This document shows, piece after piece, positions 20,717-31,333 of a stretch of DNA of 64,000 bases. Within the stretch, counting starts at the first letter, position 1. Each line of letters begins with the position of its first letter. Source of the stretch: an uncultured beta proteobacterium (GTDB taxonomy: Bacteria > Pseudomonadota > Gammaproteobacteria > Burkholderiales > Burkholderiaceae_C); assembly GCA_903938815.1 (NCBI GenBank), contig CAJAES010000030.1, positions 1-64,000 on the forward strand. The letters run 5' to 3'. A program made the translations under genes and the position numbers. The notes below the pieces were generated by a model, which made no database searches, was not told where the DNA came from, and saw only the letters and a list, made by a program, of their open reading frames with translations.

Positions 20717-21235
20717 CTAGTTCTCGTAGGCATCCAGGCGGCGCGTCAGGTCCTGGCGGAATCGGGCCAGGAACATCAGCGCGCGCACCTGGCGTGCCGC
20801 TGCGGCAGCATCGCCGTCCTCGTCGAAATGACGGGCGACGGCATCGAATCGTCTTCTCTCATCGGCGCGGACTTCCGCGTCCAGCGCCTCGACATCGGCC
20901 GCTGCGGCCGCGTCGTCCAGCGCTTCGCGCCAGGCCATCTGCTGCATCAGGAAGTCGGCCGGCATCGCGGTATTGTCCTCGGCACGCACCGGCTCGCCGC
21001 GCAGCGCGCACAGGTAGGTGGCGCGCGCAAGGGGGTCTTTCAGGCGCCGGTAGGCCTCGTTCACGCGCACGGCCCACTGCATGGCCAGGCGCTGCGCCGC
21101 GCCACCCTCGGCCGCGAAACGGTCAGGATGCACCTCGGACTGCAACGCGCGCCAGCGGTCGTCGAGCGCAGCACGCTCGACGGCAAAGCGCTGCGGCAGG
21201 CCGAACAGCGTGAAGTCGTCATCATCGATCTTCAT
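20717..21235 (-). CDS. hscB: Fe-S protein assembly co-chaperone HscB (J domain)
   Basis: J-protein partner of HscA that delivers IscU to it, 172 residues. The N-terminal J domain has the catalytic loop as LQSEVHPDRFAAEGG (HPD about residues 36-38). The C-terminal part is the three-helix IscU-binding domain. The ATG overlaps the stop of the upstream acetyltransferase gene (ATGA), and hscA follows after 3 bp. Confidence 0.95.
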   Translation of the reverse strand: MKIDDDDFTLFGLPQRFAVERAALDDRWRALQSEVHPDRFAAEGGAAQRLAMQWAVRVNEAYRRLKDPLARATYLCALRGEPVRAEDNTAMPADFLMQQMAWREALDDAAAAADVEALDAEVRADERRRFDAVARHFDEDGDAAAAARQVRALMFLARFRQDLTRRLDAYEN

Positions 21236-21717
21236 GCCAGACGCTTCTCGTAGAAGATCGACAGGCCGTTGTCCGGGTAGCCGCCGAAGGCCGGGCGCTC
21301 GACGTACCCGCAGCGCTCGTACAAACGCATGGCCGCGTGCTGGTCGCGGCCCGTCTCTAGCAAGGCAAGGCTGATGCCGCGCGCCCGCAACGCATCTTCC
21401 AGCGCAGCCATCAGATGCTCGGCGATGCCCTGCCCCCGCTCGGTGGGCGTGGTCATCATGCGCTTGACCTCGCCATAGGGCTGGCCCCGGGTCTCGGGCT
21501 CGCCGGGCATGCAGCGCACCGCGCCGCAGCCGATGATCTGCTCACCGCGTGCTGCCACCAGGAAGTCGACCTCAGGCGCAAGCAGCGCCTGCACGTCGAG
21601 GATGTAGTTCGCCTCAGGGGGATAGAGGCTTTCCAGGTAGCGGTCGAGTTCGGCCAGCAACGCGACCACCTGGGGGTGGTCGGGCCGTTCGCGCCGGATC
21701 AGGGCGGCGGCCGTCAT
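21232..21717 (-). CDS. GNAT-family N-acetyltransferase inside the isc operon
   Basis: A 161-residue GNAT protein. The acetyl-CoA pyrophosphate loop reads TTPTERGQGIAEHLMAAL (about residues 88-105), preceded by EVKRMM and followed by LLETGRDQHAAMRLYERCGY. The acceptor substrate is unknown. It is spliced between iscA and hscB with a 1-bp overlap (TGATG) upstream and a 4-bp overlap (ATGA) downstream, so it must be made with the Fe-S assembly proteins. Base composition matches its neighbours. A link to Fe-S biogenesis is inferred from context only. Confidence 0.85.
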   Translation of the reverse strand: MTAAALIRRERPDHPQVVALLAELDRYLESLYPPEANYILDVQALLAPEVDFLVAARGEQIIGCGAVRCMPGEPETRGQPYGEVKRMMTTPTERGQGIAEHLMAALEDALRARGISLALLETGRDQHAAMRLYERCGYVERPAFGGYPDNGLSIFYEKRLA

Positions 21718-22040
21718 CAGACCCGGAAAGACTCTCCGCAGCCGCAGCGGTCCTTCTCGCGAGGGTTGTAGAACTTGAAGCCCTCGTTCAGGCCTTCGCG
21801 AACGAAGTCGAGCTCGGTGCCGTCGATGTAGGGGAGGCTCTTGGGGTCGATCAGTACCTTGACGCCATGGTCCTCGAAGATGATGTCCTCGGGAGCGATG
21901 TCGTCGGCGTACTCGAGCTTGTAGGCCAGGCCCGAGCAGCCGGTGGTCTTGACGCCCAGGCGCACGCCGACGCCCTTGCCGCGCCGCCCCAGGTAACGCG
22001 TCACGTGGCGCGCTGCCGATTCCGTCAGGGTGACTGCCAT
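21717..22040 (-). CDS. iscA: A-type iron-sulfur carrier IscA
   Basis: Receives and delivers Fe-S clusters or iron, 107 residues. The three conserved ligands are Cys35 ([10 protein letters not shown]), Cys99 and Cys101 (DRCGCGESF), the same positions as in E. coli IscA. The start at 22040 is 5 bp after iscU and gives the standard length; longer frames would run into iscU. The stop overlaps the acetyltransferase start. Confidence 0.96.
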   Translation of the reverse strand: MAVTLTESAARHVTRYLGRRGKGVGVRLGVKTTGCSGLAYKLEYADDIAPEDIIFEDHGVKVLIDPKSLPYIDGTELDFVREGLNEGFKFYNPREKDRCGCGESFRV

Positions 22041-22045
22041 GGCGT

Positions 22046-22435
22046 TCAGTGAGCGCCGTGCTTGGCCTGGTAATCCTGGACTGCCGCCTTGATGGCGTCT
22101 TCGGCCAGGATGGAGCAGTGGATCTTGACCGGCGGCAGAGCCAGTTCCTCGGCGATGTGCGTGTTCTTGATCGTCAGGGCCTCGTCGAGCGTCTTGCCCT
22201 TGACCCATTCGGTCACGAGCGAACTCGACGCGATGGCGGAGCCGCAGCCGTAAGTCTTGAAGCGCGCATCCTCGATCAGCCCGGTCGCCGGATTGACCTT
22301 GATCTGGAGCTTCATCACGTCGCCGCAGGCGGGCGCCCCGACCATGCCCGTGCCCACGGTGTCGTCACCCTTCTCGAAGGTGCCGACGTTGCGGGGATTC
22401 TCGTAATGGTCGACTACCTTGTCGCTGTAGGCCAT
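22046..22435 (-). CDS. iscU: Fe-S cluster assembly scaffold IscU
   Basis: Scaffold on which IscS-derived sulfur and iron form [2Fe-2S] clusters, 129 residues. Cys37, Asp39, Cys64, His106 and Cys107 are the conserved active-site residues. The HscA-recognition motif LPPVK is at residues 100-104. It follows iscS by 19 bp. Confidence 0.97.
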   Translation of the reverse strand: MAYSDKVVDHYENPRNVGTFEKGDDTVGTGMVGAPACGDVMKLQIKVNPATGLIEDARFKTYGCGSAIASSSLVTEWVKGKTLDEALTIKNTHIAEELALPPVKIHCSILAEDAIKAAVQDYQAKHGAH

Positions 22436-22454
22436 GTCTCGTACTCCGGTGATG

Positions 22455-23669
22455 TCAGTGGGCCGCCCACTGGATGGTGCTCAGGTCGACGCCTTCCTTG
22501 AACATATCCCACAGGGGCGACAGTTCGCGCAGCTTCGCCACGCGGTCTTGCAAGGTGCTGACCGCGTAGTCGATGTCTTCCGCGGTGGTGAAGCGCCCGA
22601 TGGTCATGCGCAGGCTGGAGTGCGCCAGTTCGTCGCTGCGGCCGAGGGCGCGCAGCACATAGCTCGGCTCCAGGCTGGCCGAGGTGCAGGCCGAACCCGA
22701 GGACACCGCGATTCCCTTGACGCCCATGATCAGCGACTCGCCTTCGACGAAGTTGAAGCTGATGTTCAGGTTGTGCGGAATGCGCTTCTCGCGGTGGCCG
22801 TTGATGAACACCTGCTCGATGTTCGACAGGCCGCTCACGAGGCGGTTGTGCAGCATGCGGATGCGTTCGTTCTCGACGCCCATCTCGGCCTTGGCGATGG
22901 CGAAGGCCTCGCCCATGCCGACGCACTGGTGCGTGGGCAGCGTGCCCGAGCGCATGCCGCGCTCGTGCCCGCCGCCGTGCATCTGCGCCTCGATGCGGAC
23001 GCGGGGCTTGCGCCGCACGTACAACGCGCCGATGCCCTTGGGGCCGTAGGTCTTGTGCGAGGCCAGGCTCATCAGGTCGACCGGCAGCGTGGCCATGTCG
23101 ATCTCGATCTTGCCGGTGGCCTGGGCCGCATCGACGTGAAGGATGATCCCGCGCTCGCGGCACATCGTGCCGATGGTCGGGATGTCCTGGATCACGCCGA
23201 TCTCGTTGTTAACGATCATCACCGAGACCAGGATCGTGTCCGGGCGCAGGGCGTCCTTGAACCGGTCCAGGTCGAGCAGGCCGTCTTCCTGGACGTCGAG
23301 GTAGGTCACCTCGAAGCCCTGGCGCTCCAGCTCACGCGTGGTGTCGAGCACGGCCTTGTGCTCGGTCTTGACGGTGATGATGTGCTTGCCGCGCGTCTGG
23401 TAGAAGTGCGCGGCGCCCTTGATGGCCAGGTTGTTCGACTCGGTGGCGCCGGAGGTCCAGACGATCTCGCGCGGGTCGGCGCCGATCAGGTCCGCCACCT
23501 GCACGCGGGACTTCTCCACGGCCTCCTCGGCCTCCCAGCCCCAGGCGTGGCTGCGGGATGCCGGGTTGCCGAAGTGCTCGCGCAGCCAGGGAATCATGGC
23601 ATCGACGACACGGGGGTCCACCGGCGTCGTCGCGCCGTAGTCAAGATAGATCGGAAAGTGCGGAGTCAT
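22455..23669 (-). CDS. iscS: Cysteine desulfurase IscS
   Basis: PLP enzyme that takes sulfur from cysteine and passes it to IscU, TusA and other acceptors, 404 residues. The PLP lysine is Lys206 ([12 protein letters not shown]). The catalytic persulfide cysteine is Cys328 in the mobile loop [20 protein letters not shown]. Both positions equal those in E. coli IscS. It lies 4 bp after iscR. Confidence 0.97.
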   Translation of the reverse strand: MTPHFPIYLDYGATTPVDPRVVDAMIPWLREHFGNPASRSHAWGWEAEEAVEKSRVQVADLIGADPREIVWTSGATESNNLAIKGAAHFYQTRGKHIITVKTEHKAVLDTTRELERQGFEVTYLDVQEDGLLDLDRFKDALRPDTILVSVMIVNNEIGVIQDIPTIGTMCRERGIILHVDAAQATGKIEIDMATLPVDLMSLASHKTYGPKGIGALYVRRKPRVRIEAQMHGGGHERGMRSGTLPTHQCVGMGEAFAIAKAEMGVENERIRMLHNRLVSGLSNIEQVFINGHREKRIPHNLNISFNFVEGESLIMGVKGIAVSSGSACTSASLEPSYVLRALGRSDELAHSSLRMTIGRFTTAEDIDYAVSTLQDRVAKLRELSPLWDMFKEGVDLSTIQWAAH

Positions 23670-23673
23670 GGTC

Positions 23674-24207
23674 TCACTTCGACATGGCTGAACCGAGAGC
23701 GAACACGGAATTGGGCGCGGTCACCTTGATGGGCTTGACCACGGGCGCCGACGAGATGGCGCGCTTGATCGGAGCCTCGGCGATGGACACGCCCTTCGCG
23801 AGCTGGTCATCAACCAGCTTCTTCAGGGAGATCGAGTCGAGGTACTCGATCATCTTGGAATTCAGGCTGGCCCACAGGTCGTGCGTCATGCAGCGGCCGG
23901 CGTCCTCGCCCATGCAGTTTTCCTTGCCTGCACAGCCCGTGGCGTCGATGGGCTCATCCACGGCGACGATGATGTCGGCCACGGTGATCTGCTCGGCGCC
24001 GCGCCCGAGCGAGTAGCCGCCGCCGGGGCCGCGGGTGCTTTCCACCAGCTCGTGCCGGCGCAGCTTGCCGAACAGTTGTTCCAGGTAGGACAGGGAGATC
24101 TGCTGGCGCTGGCTGATCGCTGCCAAGGCCACGGGCCCGGAATGGGAACGCAGCGCGAGGTCGATCATCGCGGTGACGGCAAATCGGCCTTTGGTGGTCA
24201 GACGCAT
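23674..24207 (-). CDS. iscR: Fe-S-sensing transcriptional regulator IscR
   Basis: Rrf2-family regulator, 177 residues, first gene of the isc operon. A winged helix-turn-helix (about residues 1-65, with [20 protein letters not shown]) precedes the [2Fe-2S] site: Cys92, Cys98, Cys106 and His109. The longer C98-C106 spacing is the usual betaproteobacterial form. Holo-IscR represses its own operon; two matching sites lie at 24313-24366. The start at 24207 was chosen by family alignment; the upstream open frame lies in the promoter. Confidence 0.95.
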   Translation of the reverse strand: MRLTTKGRFAVTAMIDLALRSHSGPVALAAISQRQQISLSYLEQLFGKLRRHELVESTRGPGGGYSLGRGAEQITVADIIVAVDEPIDATGCAGKENCMGEDAGRCMTHDLWASLNSKMIEYLDSISLKKLVDDQLAKGVSIAEAPIKRAISSAPVVKPIKVTAPNSVFALGSAMSK

Positions 24208-24312
24208 CGGGTTCTCCTGTGTGCCTTGCGGCATCGCAAATCCATGACGGCGACCCTGGGGTCGAACTTCGGGCCAGGTCAGCGCCGCGGACTTTTCAGC
24301 CCTTCCCGCGCA

Positions 24313-24337
24313 GTAACTGAGCGGTTCACTCAACTAT
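24313..24337 (-). promoter_or_regulatory. IscR type 1-like site, promoter-proximal
   Basis: A 25-bp imperfect palindrome reading ATAGTTGAGT-N5-GCTCAGTTAC on the minus strand. It agrees with about 19 of 25 positions of the E. coli type 1 consensus (ATASYYGACT...AGTCRRSTAT). It overlaps the -10 hexamer TATAGT (24338-24333) and the predicted transcription start of the isc operon, the right place for repression by holo-IscR. Confidence 0.65.
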
Positions 24338-24361
24338 ACCTGATCCCTACTCTTTTGGTCG
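24333..24361 (-). promoter_or_regulatory. Promoter of the isc operon
   Basis: On the minus strand a -10 box TATAGT (24338-24333) is preceded at 17 bp by a weak -35 CGACCA (24361-24356). The predicted start is near 24326, giving a leader of about 120 nt before iscR. Both hexamers are covered by IscR-type palindromes. The promoter overlaps the last bases of the upstream phosphatase gene. Confidence 0.55.
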
Positions 24362-24366
24362 GGATC
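24342..24366. promoter_or_regulatory. IscR type 1-like site, promoter-distal
   Basis: A second 25-bp imperfect palindrome, GATCCC-N13-GGGATC with inner AC/GT pairs. It matches about 16 of 25 positions of the type 1 consensus, including the ACT...GTC core. It covers the -35 region. Its centre lies 29 bp from that of the proximal site; E. coli also has two adjacent IscR sites at this promoter. Confidence 0.55.
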
Positions 24367-24889
24367 AGCGCCGGAAGTTCCCTTGGAGTTCAGTCTGGAG
24401 ATGGATGAGCAAGCCGTCGCAGGCGTCCTCGACGAGATCGAGCACCTGCTCGAAGCCCTGCGGCCCGCCGTAGTACGGGTCGGGCACATCCTTCGGCGCG
24501 CCGGGGCGGCGCGAGAAGGACATCAGCAGCCGGGGCGGCGGCGCGCCGGCCGGCTGCAGGCGTTGCAGAGCACGCAGATTTTCACCGTCCATGGCCAGGA
24601 TGAGCTGGAACCGCTGGAAGTCCTCGGCCGTGACCGACCGAGCGCGAAGCCGCGAGAGATCGACCCCGCGCTCGCGGGCATGGCGCTGGGCGCGCGGGTC
24701 GGGCGCCTCGCCCGAATGGCCGCTGTAGGTGCCGGCGGAGTCGACGCCCACGGCGTCCGCGAGGCCGGCTGCCGCCAGGCGCTGGCGCAGCACGCCCTCG
24801 GCCGTGGGCGAACGGCAGATGTTGCCCATGCAGACCATGAGAACACGCATGGCAGGCTCGGGACGGCGGCCGAAATTGAGAAATCGCAT
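24365..24889 (-). CDS. Low-molecular-weight protein-tyrosine phosphatase
   Basis: Cytoplasmic LMW-PTP, 174 residues from 24889. The P-loop VCMGNICRSPTAEG contains the CX5R signature, and the general-acid aspartate is in DVPDPYYGG. An alternative ATG at 24850, directly before RVLMVCMGN, would give 161 residues, closer to the family norm; neither start has a strong ribosome-binding site. The upstream CAP gene ends 7 bp before the longer start. The substrate, possibly a tyrosine kinase of polysaccharide export or a metabolite, is not readable. Confidence 0.88.
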   Translation of the reverse strand: MRFLNFGRRPEPAMRVLMVCMGNICRSPTAEGVLRQRLAAAGLADAVGVDSAGTYSGHSGEAPDPRAQRHARERGVDLSRLRARSVTAEDFQRFQLILAMDGENLRALQRLQPAGAPPPRLLMSFSRRPGAPKDVPDPYYGGPQGFEQVLDLVEDACDGLLIHLQTELQGNFRR

Positions 24890-24896
24890 CGCGGCT

Positions 24897-25403
24897 TCAG
24901 GGTCGGTTGACGGTCGGTGGGATTTCGGAAGAGCGCGCTGCGGGCGCTGCCGGCGTGGTGCAGGCCAGCAAGGTGGCGTAGCGACCCGCCACACCGACCC
25001 CCACCCACTTCACCTGCGCGTCCAGGAGGTTGGCGTGATGCTCGAGGGATCGCCGCCACGCCGAAAGCGCCACTTCAGGCGCCGCCGCGCCGTGGACGAG
25101 ATTCTCCACGCACAGCCGGCTGCCGGTGCGGCGGGCACGCGCCGCGAAGCCGTCGTGGGTCAGGGTCTGGCGCTGCAGCATCTCGGTGCTGTGCTCCCGG
25201 GCGATCAGCGTCAGCCCGAGGTCGGCGGCCCAGCGGCCGAGGCCACGGGCGGCTCGATAGTCGTTGACGGCGCGAAACAGGGCGGCCTCGGCGACGGAAA
25301 GCGACGGATCGGCCTCGCCCCCTGCTGCCCGCAGGCCCAGGCTCAAGATGCCGGCGCAGGCGCCGATACACATCCGAACGGACGCAAGCCGCCGCACCGG
25401 CAT
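24897..25403 (-). CDS. Exported CAP/SCP-domain protein
   Basis: A 168-residue protein with an N-terminal signal-like segment (MCIGACAGILSLGLRAAGG, cleavage probably after RAA) and a CAP domain. Family features are readable: VNDYRAARGLGRWAADLGLT, AREHSTEMLQRQTLTHDGF, ENLVHG and SAWRRSLEHHANLL with the conserved His/Glu residues. Bacterial CAP proteins are secreted and poorly understood. The start is uncertain: ATG at 25421 is also possible. The start region faces the divergent PEP-CTERM gene with only about 23 bp between. Confidence 0.75.
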   Translation of the reverse strand: MPVRRLASVRMCIGACAGILSLGLRAAGGEADPSLSVAEAALFRAVNDYRAARGLGRWAADLGLTLIAREHSTEMLQRQTLTHDGFAARARRTGSRLCVENLVHGAAAPEVALSAWRRSLEHHANLLDAQVKWVGVGVAGRYATLLACTTPAAPAARSSEIPPTVNRP

Positions 25404-25426
25404 CACGCAGCGTCCAGCCATCGACC

Positions 25427-26466
25427 ATGACCCTGTCGCGCGTTCGCACCCCCTGCCCTGACTGCAGCAAACCCCTGCGGCGAGTACGTCGCAGGACGCT
25501 GGACCGCCTGCGCCCCGGACACCAGCGCTACCGCTGCGCCAGTGCCGGCTGCGGTTGGGCGGGCCTGCTGCTGCGCGACGGCACCGCGGTGGCGCCGCCA
25601 GCAAGGGCGCGCACAGCGCCGCCAATGCGTGCGTTGCTCGCCGGCGCGGCGGCCCTCGGCCTGCTGCTGACCGCCGCAGCGGCGTGGCGGCTCCACCAGG
25701 GCCCGGGCGCCGAGGCGGTGATGGTCGGCACGCACGTCGTGGGACGCGGCACGCACCTGGACGGCGAACGCCTGCCGGCCCCCCACCCCCTCACGACCCG
25801 GGTGTCGGCCAGTGCGCTGGAAACCGAGCCGGAAGGTTTCGACGAATCCCCCGGATCGGAGCTGCGCGTGCGGCGCCACTGTGCCTGGGGCCTCCCGGGG
25901 CGCAACCCCTATCGGGGCTCGCCGAACCAGGCGCTGCAGACGGCGCAGTTGTCCGCGCACGTCGTGCAGAAGATCTCGGCCGACATCCGCGCCGGCCGAA
26001 AGGTGGACCGGGTTCGCATCGACAACGCGAAAATCGTGGCCACCGGCAGCGGCCGCGTGTTCGACAACACGCGCGTGGCCATGACCTACGGGATGACGCT
26101 GTGCGTCGACACCCGGGTGAACTTCCGTCCCGGCCACAGCGAGGGTGGCGACCTGTACGAGGCCATGGACGAGGACGGCCGCATCTACGCCGTCATGGTG
26201 CCGGACGTCTGCGGCAACGTCTCGGTGCTGGGCCAGCGCCATGTGGCCGAGTCGGCGGCTGCCGCCTCGGCGCCGGCGGACCGACCCTGGATGCGCTGGC
26301 CTGCCGAGGAACGCCCACGCCTGCTTCCCGACGCCCTGCTGTATGCCGACGAAGCCGAACGCGGCCGCGACGGCAAGGCGGGTGGCGCCAACGAGGTCCC
26401 GGAGCCGGGCACGCTGCTGCTGGCCTCGCTGGCCCTGGCCTTGGCGGCGGCCCTCGGCTGGATGCG

Positions 26467-26482
<16 letters not shown>
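25427..26482 (+). CDS. PEP-CTERM protein with N-terminal zinc-ribbon-like motif (MHFG-like)
   Basis: A 351-residue protein in several parts. Residues 10-50 hold two Cys pairs (CPDC...CASAGC) in a basic context, like a small zinc ribbon. Residues 67-88 form a hydrophobic segment ([20 protein letters not shown]). The exported domain has [18 protein letters not shown] and later [16 protein letters not shown], matching my memory of the MHFG family of PEP-CTERM proteins. The tail [20 protein letters not shown] then GWMRHGRD is a PEP-CTERM sorting signal read by an exosortase. Function unknown. It overlaps uvrB by 16 bp at the 3' end. Confidence 0.72.
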
Positions 26483-28590
<2,108 letters not shown>

Positions 28591-28660
28591 CTGAGAGCCC
28601 ACCTAAAATTGGGGTGCAACCCGCTAGGGTAGCGCAAGCCATCATCCAGAAAGCAATCCC

Positions 28661-29857
28661 ATGTCGCTCCTCTCAGCCGTCGAAATGGCACCCCGCGACC
28701 CGATCCTGGGTCTGAACGAACAGTTCGCCGCCGACCCCAACCCGAACAAGGTCAATCTGGGCGTCGGCGTCTACTTCGACGACGAAGGCAAGCTCCCGCT
28801 GCTGAAGTGCGTGCAGGAAGCCCAGGGGCAGCTCCTGAAGTCTCCGAAGCCGCGTGGCTACCTGCCCATCGACGGCATCGCCGCCTACGACCAGGCCGTG
28901 CAGGCGCTGGCCTTCGGTGCCGAGACCCCCGCCGTGAAGGCCGGACGCATCGCCACCGTGCAGGCCCTGGGCGGCACCGGCGGCCTGAAGCTGGGCGCCG
29001 ACTTCCTGAAGCGCCTGAACCCCGATGCGAAAGTGCTGATCAGCGACCCGAGCTGGGAGAACCACCGCGCGCTGTTCAACAACGCCGGCTTCACGGTGGA
29101 AACCTACCCGTACTACGACGCAACCACGCGCGGCATCCGCTTCGACGCCATGCTGGCCGCGCTGGACGCCGCCCCTGCCGGCACGGTGGTGGTGCTGCAC
29201 GCGTGCTGCCACAACCCGACGGGCTGCGACCTCACGGCCGACCAATGGGCGCGCGTGGTGGAGGTCGTCAAGGCCCGCGGGCTGGTGGCCTTCCTGGACA
29301 TGGCCTACCAGGGCTTCGGCGAAGGCATCACCGAGGACGGCGCCGTCGTCGGCATGTTCCTGGAAGCCGGGCTCGATTTCTTCGTCTCGACCTCGTTCTC
29401 CAAGAGCTTCTCGTTGTACGGCGAACGCGTCGGTGCTCTGAGCGTCGTGTGCGCCAGCGCCGACGAGGCAAAGCGCGTGCTGTCGCAGCTGAAGATCGTC
29501 ATCCGCACCAACTACTCCAACCCACCGACCTTCGGCGCCCAGGTGGTGGCCACCGTGCTGACGACGCCCGCTCTGCGCGCGATGTGGGAGCAGGAACTCA
29601 CCGGCATGCGCGACCGCATCCGTGCCATGCGCGTGGCGCTGGTGGAAAAGCTGACGGCCGCGGGCGTGACGCAGGACCTCTCCTACATCACCTCCCAGAA
29701 GGGCATGTTCAGCTATTCCGGCCTGTCGAAGGCCCAGATGGAGCGCCTGCGCTCGGAATTCGGTGTCTACGGCGTGGATTCGGGCCGCATCTGCGTGGCG
29801 GCCGTCAACAGCCGCAACATCGACGCCGTGGTGCACGGCATCGTCAGCGTGATGTAA
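28661..29857 (+). CDS. Aspartate/aromatic amino acid aminotransferase
   Basis: Class Ia aminotransferase of the AspC/TyrB group, 398 residues. It starts MSLLSAVEMAPRDPILGLNE, and the motifs VNLGVGVYFDD, HACCHNPTGCDLT, FLDMAYQGFG and the PLP-lysine motif STSFSKSFSLYGERVG are all present. It converts aspartate, tyrosine or phenylalanine to 2-oxo acids with 2-oxoglutarate. The sequence alone does not separate AspC from TyrB. It diverges from uvrB with 70 bp between the starts. Confidence 0.92.
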   Translation: MSLLSAVEMAPRDPILGLNEQFAADPNPNKVNLGVGVYFDDEGKLPLLKCVQEAQGQLLKSPKPRGYLPIDGIAAYDQAVQALAFGAETPAVKAGRIATVQALGGTGGLKLGADFLKRLNPDAKVLISDPSWENHRALFNNAGFTVETYPYYDATTRGIRFDAMLAALDAAPAGTVVVLHACCHNPTGCDLTADQWARVVEVVKARGLVAFLDMAYQGFGEGITEDGAVVGMFLEAGLDFFVSTSFSKSFSLYGERVGALSVVCASADEAKRVLSQLKIVIRTNYSNPPTFGAQVVATVLTTPALRAMWEQELTGMRDRIRAMRVALVEKLTAAGVTQDLSYITSQKGMFSYSGLSKAQMERLRSEFGVYGVDSGRICVAAVNSRNIDAVVHGIVSVM

Positions 29858-29948
29858 GAGGTGTCGCCGGGGTGACGCCGCAGGCGACATCCCGGCGCAT
29901 CTGGGGCGTCGTTCCACGTGTTTTCTCGGTTTCCGAGAACCGCGCCTA

Positions 29949-29977
29949 GAGACAAGATCGTGCGTGCGGCGTATATT
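29949..29977 (+). promoter_or_regulatory. Probable phaZ promoter
   Basis: A -10 box TATATT (29972-29977) is preceded at 17 bp by GAGACA (29949-29954), a four-of-six match to the -35 consensus. The predicted start is near 29984, inside the TGCA-rich palindrome described separately. A perfect 7-3-7 inverted repeat (TTCTCGG-TTT-CCGAGAA, 29923-29939) lies just upstream and could be a regulator site. Confidence 0.5.
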
Positions 29978-29992
29978 TGCTGCACTGCACAA
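29977..29992. promoter_or_regulatory. Possible PhaR operator at phaZ
   Basis: TTGCTGCACTGCACAA is an imperfect palindrome with two TGCA elements. PhaR, the PHB-responsive repressor of Ralstonia-type bacteria, binds TGCA-rich sites near phasin and related promoters. The site covers the predicted transcription start of phaZ, a good place for repression. The assignment rests on resemblance and on the target gene. Confidence 0.45.
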
Positions 29993-30021
29993 TTTCATTC
30001 GAGACAAGAGGCGTAACCGGC

Positions 30022-31323
30022 ATGCTGTATCACCTGTACGAGACACAGCGGGCGCTCATGGCGCCGTTTTCCGAGTTCGCCAGCGCGTCGGCCAAGTTGT
30101 ACGACCACCCGCTGTCGCCATTCGCGCACTCCCCGATGGCGCAGCGCGTGTCGGCCGGATTCGACCTGCTGCACCGCCTGGCCAAGGAATACGAGAAGCC
30201 CCAGTTCGACATCCGCACCGTCAAGGTCGGCAACGGCATCGACGTGGCGGTGCAGGAACAGGTGGCCATCAACAAGCCGTTCTGCCGCCTGCTGCGATTC
30301 AAGCGCTTCACGGACGACACCACCGCGCTGTCGCTGATGAAGAACCAGCCCACGGTGCTGGTGGTGGCGCCGCTGTCGGGCCACCACTCGACCCTGCTGC
30401 GCGACACGGTGACCAGTTTGCTGAGCGACCACAAGGTCTACATCACCGACTGGACGGACGCCCGGATGGTTCCGCTCGAGGCCGGCCCGTTCCACCTCGA
30501 CGACTATGTCGAGTACGTGCGCGAATTCATCCGCCACGTCGGGCCGTCCGTGCACGTGATCTCGGTCTGCCAGCCCACGGTGCCGGTGCTGGCGGCGGTA
30601 TCGCTGCAGGCCACCGAAGGCGGCGTGCTGCCGCAGACCATGACCATGATGGGCGGCCCCATCGACGCCCGGCTCAGCCCCACGGCCGTGAACAACCTGG
30701 CCATGGACAAGAGCCACAGCTGGTTCGAGAACAACGTCATCTACCGCGTTCCGCAGAACTTCCCCGGCGCCGGCCGTCCGGTCTACCCGGGCTTCCTGCA
30801 GCACACCGGGTTCGTCGCGATGAACCCGGACCGGCACATGACGTCGCACTACGACTACTTCCTGGATCTGATCCGGGGTGACGACGACAACGCCGACTCG
30901 CACCGCAAGTTCTACGACGAGTACAACGCCGTCCTCGACATGCCTGCCGAGTACTACCTGGAGACCATCAAGACGGTGTTCCAGGACTTCGCCCTGGTGA
31001 AGGGCACCTGGGAGGTCAAGGGCCAGCTCGTGCGTCCGCAGGACATCACCGGCACCGCCCTGCTCACGGTGGAAGGCGAGCTCGACGACATCTCCGGCTC
31101 CGGCCAGACCAAGGCTGCCCACGACCTGTGCACCGGCATCCCGCGCGAGCGCAGCCTGCACTACGACGTGGAAGGCGCGGGCCACTACGGCATCTTCTCG
31201 GGCCGCCGCTGGCGCGAGAAGGTCTACCCCCAGGTCAAGGCCTTCATCAAGAAGTACCACCATGAGGACGGCGTGGCGCCGGAAGCGCCAGCCCCCGCCA
31301 AGCGGGCCCGCCGCAGCCGCTGA
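30022..31323 (+). CDS. phaZ: Intracellular polyhydroxybutyrate depolymerase
   Basis: Mobilises stored PHB granules, 433 residues, no signal peptide. The alpha/beta-hydrolase nucleophile is a cysteine, Cys183 in [13 protein letters not shown], with Asp355 (VEGELDD) and His388 (EGAGHYG). These three positions coincide with the catalytic triad of Ralstonia eutropha PhaZa1, which supports both the function and the ATG at 30022 (AGAGG 10 nt upstream). The C-terminus is basic (PAKRARRSR). The gene has its own promoter with a possible PhaR site. Confidence 0.93.
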   Translation: MLYHLYETQRALMAPFSEFASASAKLYDHPLSPFAHSPMAQRVSAGFDLLHRLAKEYEKPQFDIRTVKVGNGIDVAVQEQVAINKPFCRLLRFKRFTDDTTALSLMKNQPTVLVVAPLSGHHSTLLRDTVTSLLSDHKVYITDWTDARMVPLEAGPFHLDDYVEYVREFIRHVGPSVHVISVCQPTVPVLAAVSLQATEGGVLPQTMTMMGGPIDARLSPTAVNNLAMDKSHSWFENNVIYRVPQNFPGAGRPVYPGFLQHTGFVAMNPDRHMTSHYDYFLDLIRGDDDNADSHRKFYDEYNAVLDMPAEYYLETIKTVFQDFALVKGTWEVKGQLVRPQDITGTALLTVEGELDDISGSGQTKAAHDLCTGIPRERSLHYDVEGAGHYGIFSGRRWREKVYPQVKAFIKKYHHEDGVAPEAPAPAKRARRSR

Positions 31324-31333
31324 TAATGCTGCG

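Noticed and set aside
28591-28602. Earlier GTG start for uvrB
   Set aside because: The ATG at 28590 has AGGTGG at 8 nt; the GTG lies within that ribosome-binding site.
29923-29939. Intrinsic terminator after the aminotransferase gene
   Set aside because: The TTCTCGG-TTT-CCGAGAA repeat is perfect but no T-tract follows on the plus strand; it may be an operator.
31262-31333. ATG start of rnfB inside phaZ
   Set aside because: It would overlap phaZ by 62 bp and add residues unlike RnfB; the GTG at 31334 fits the family better.
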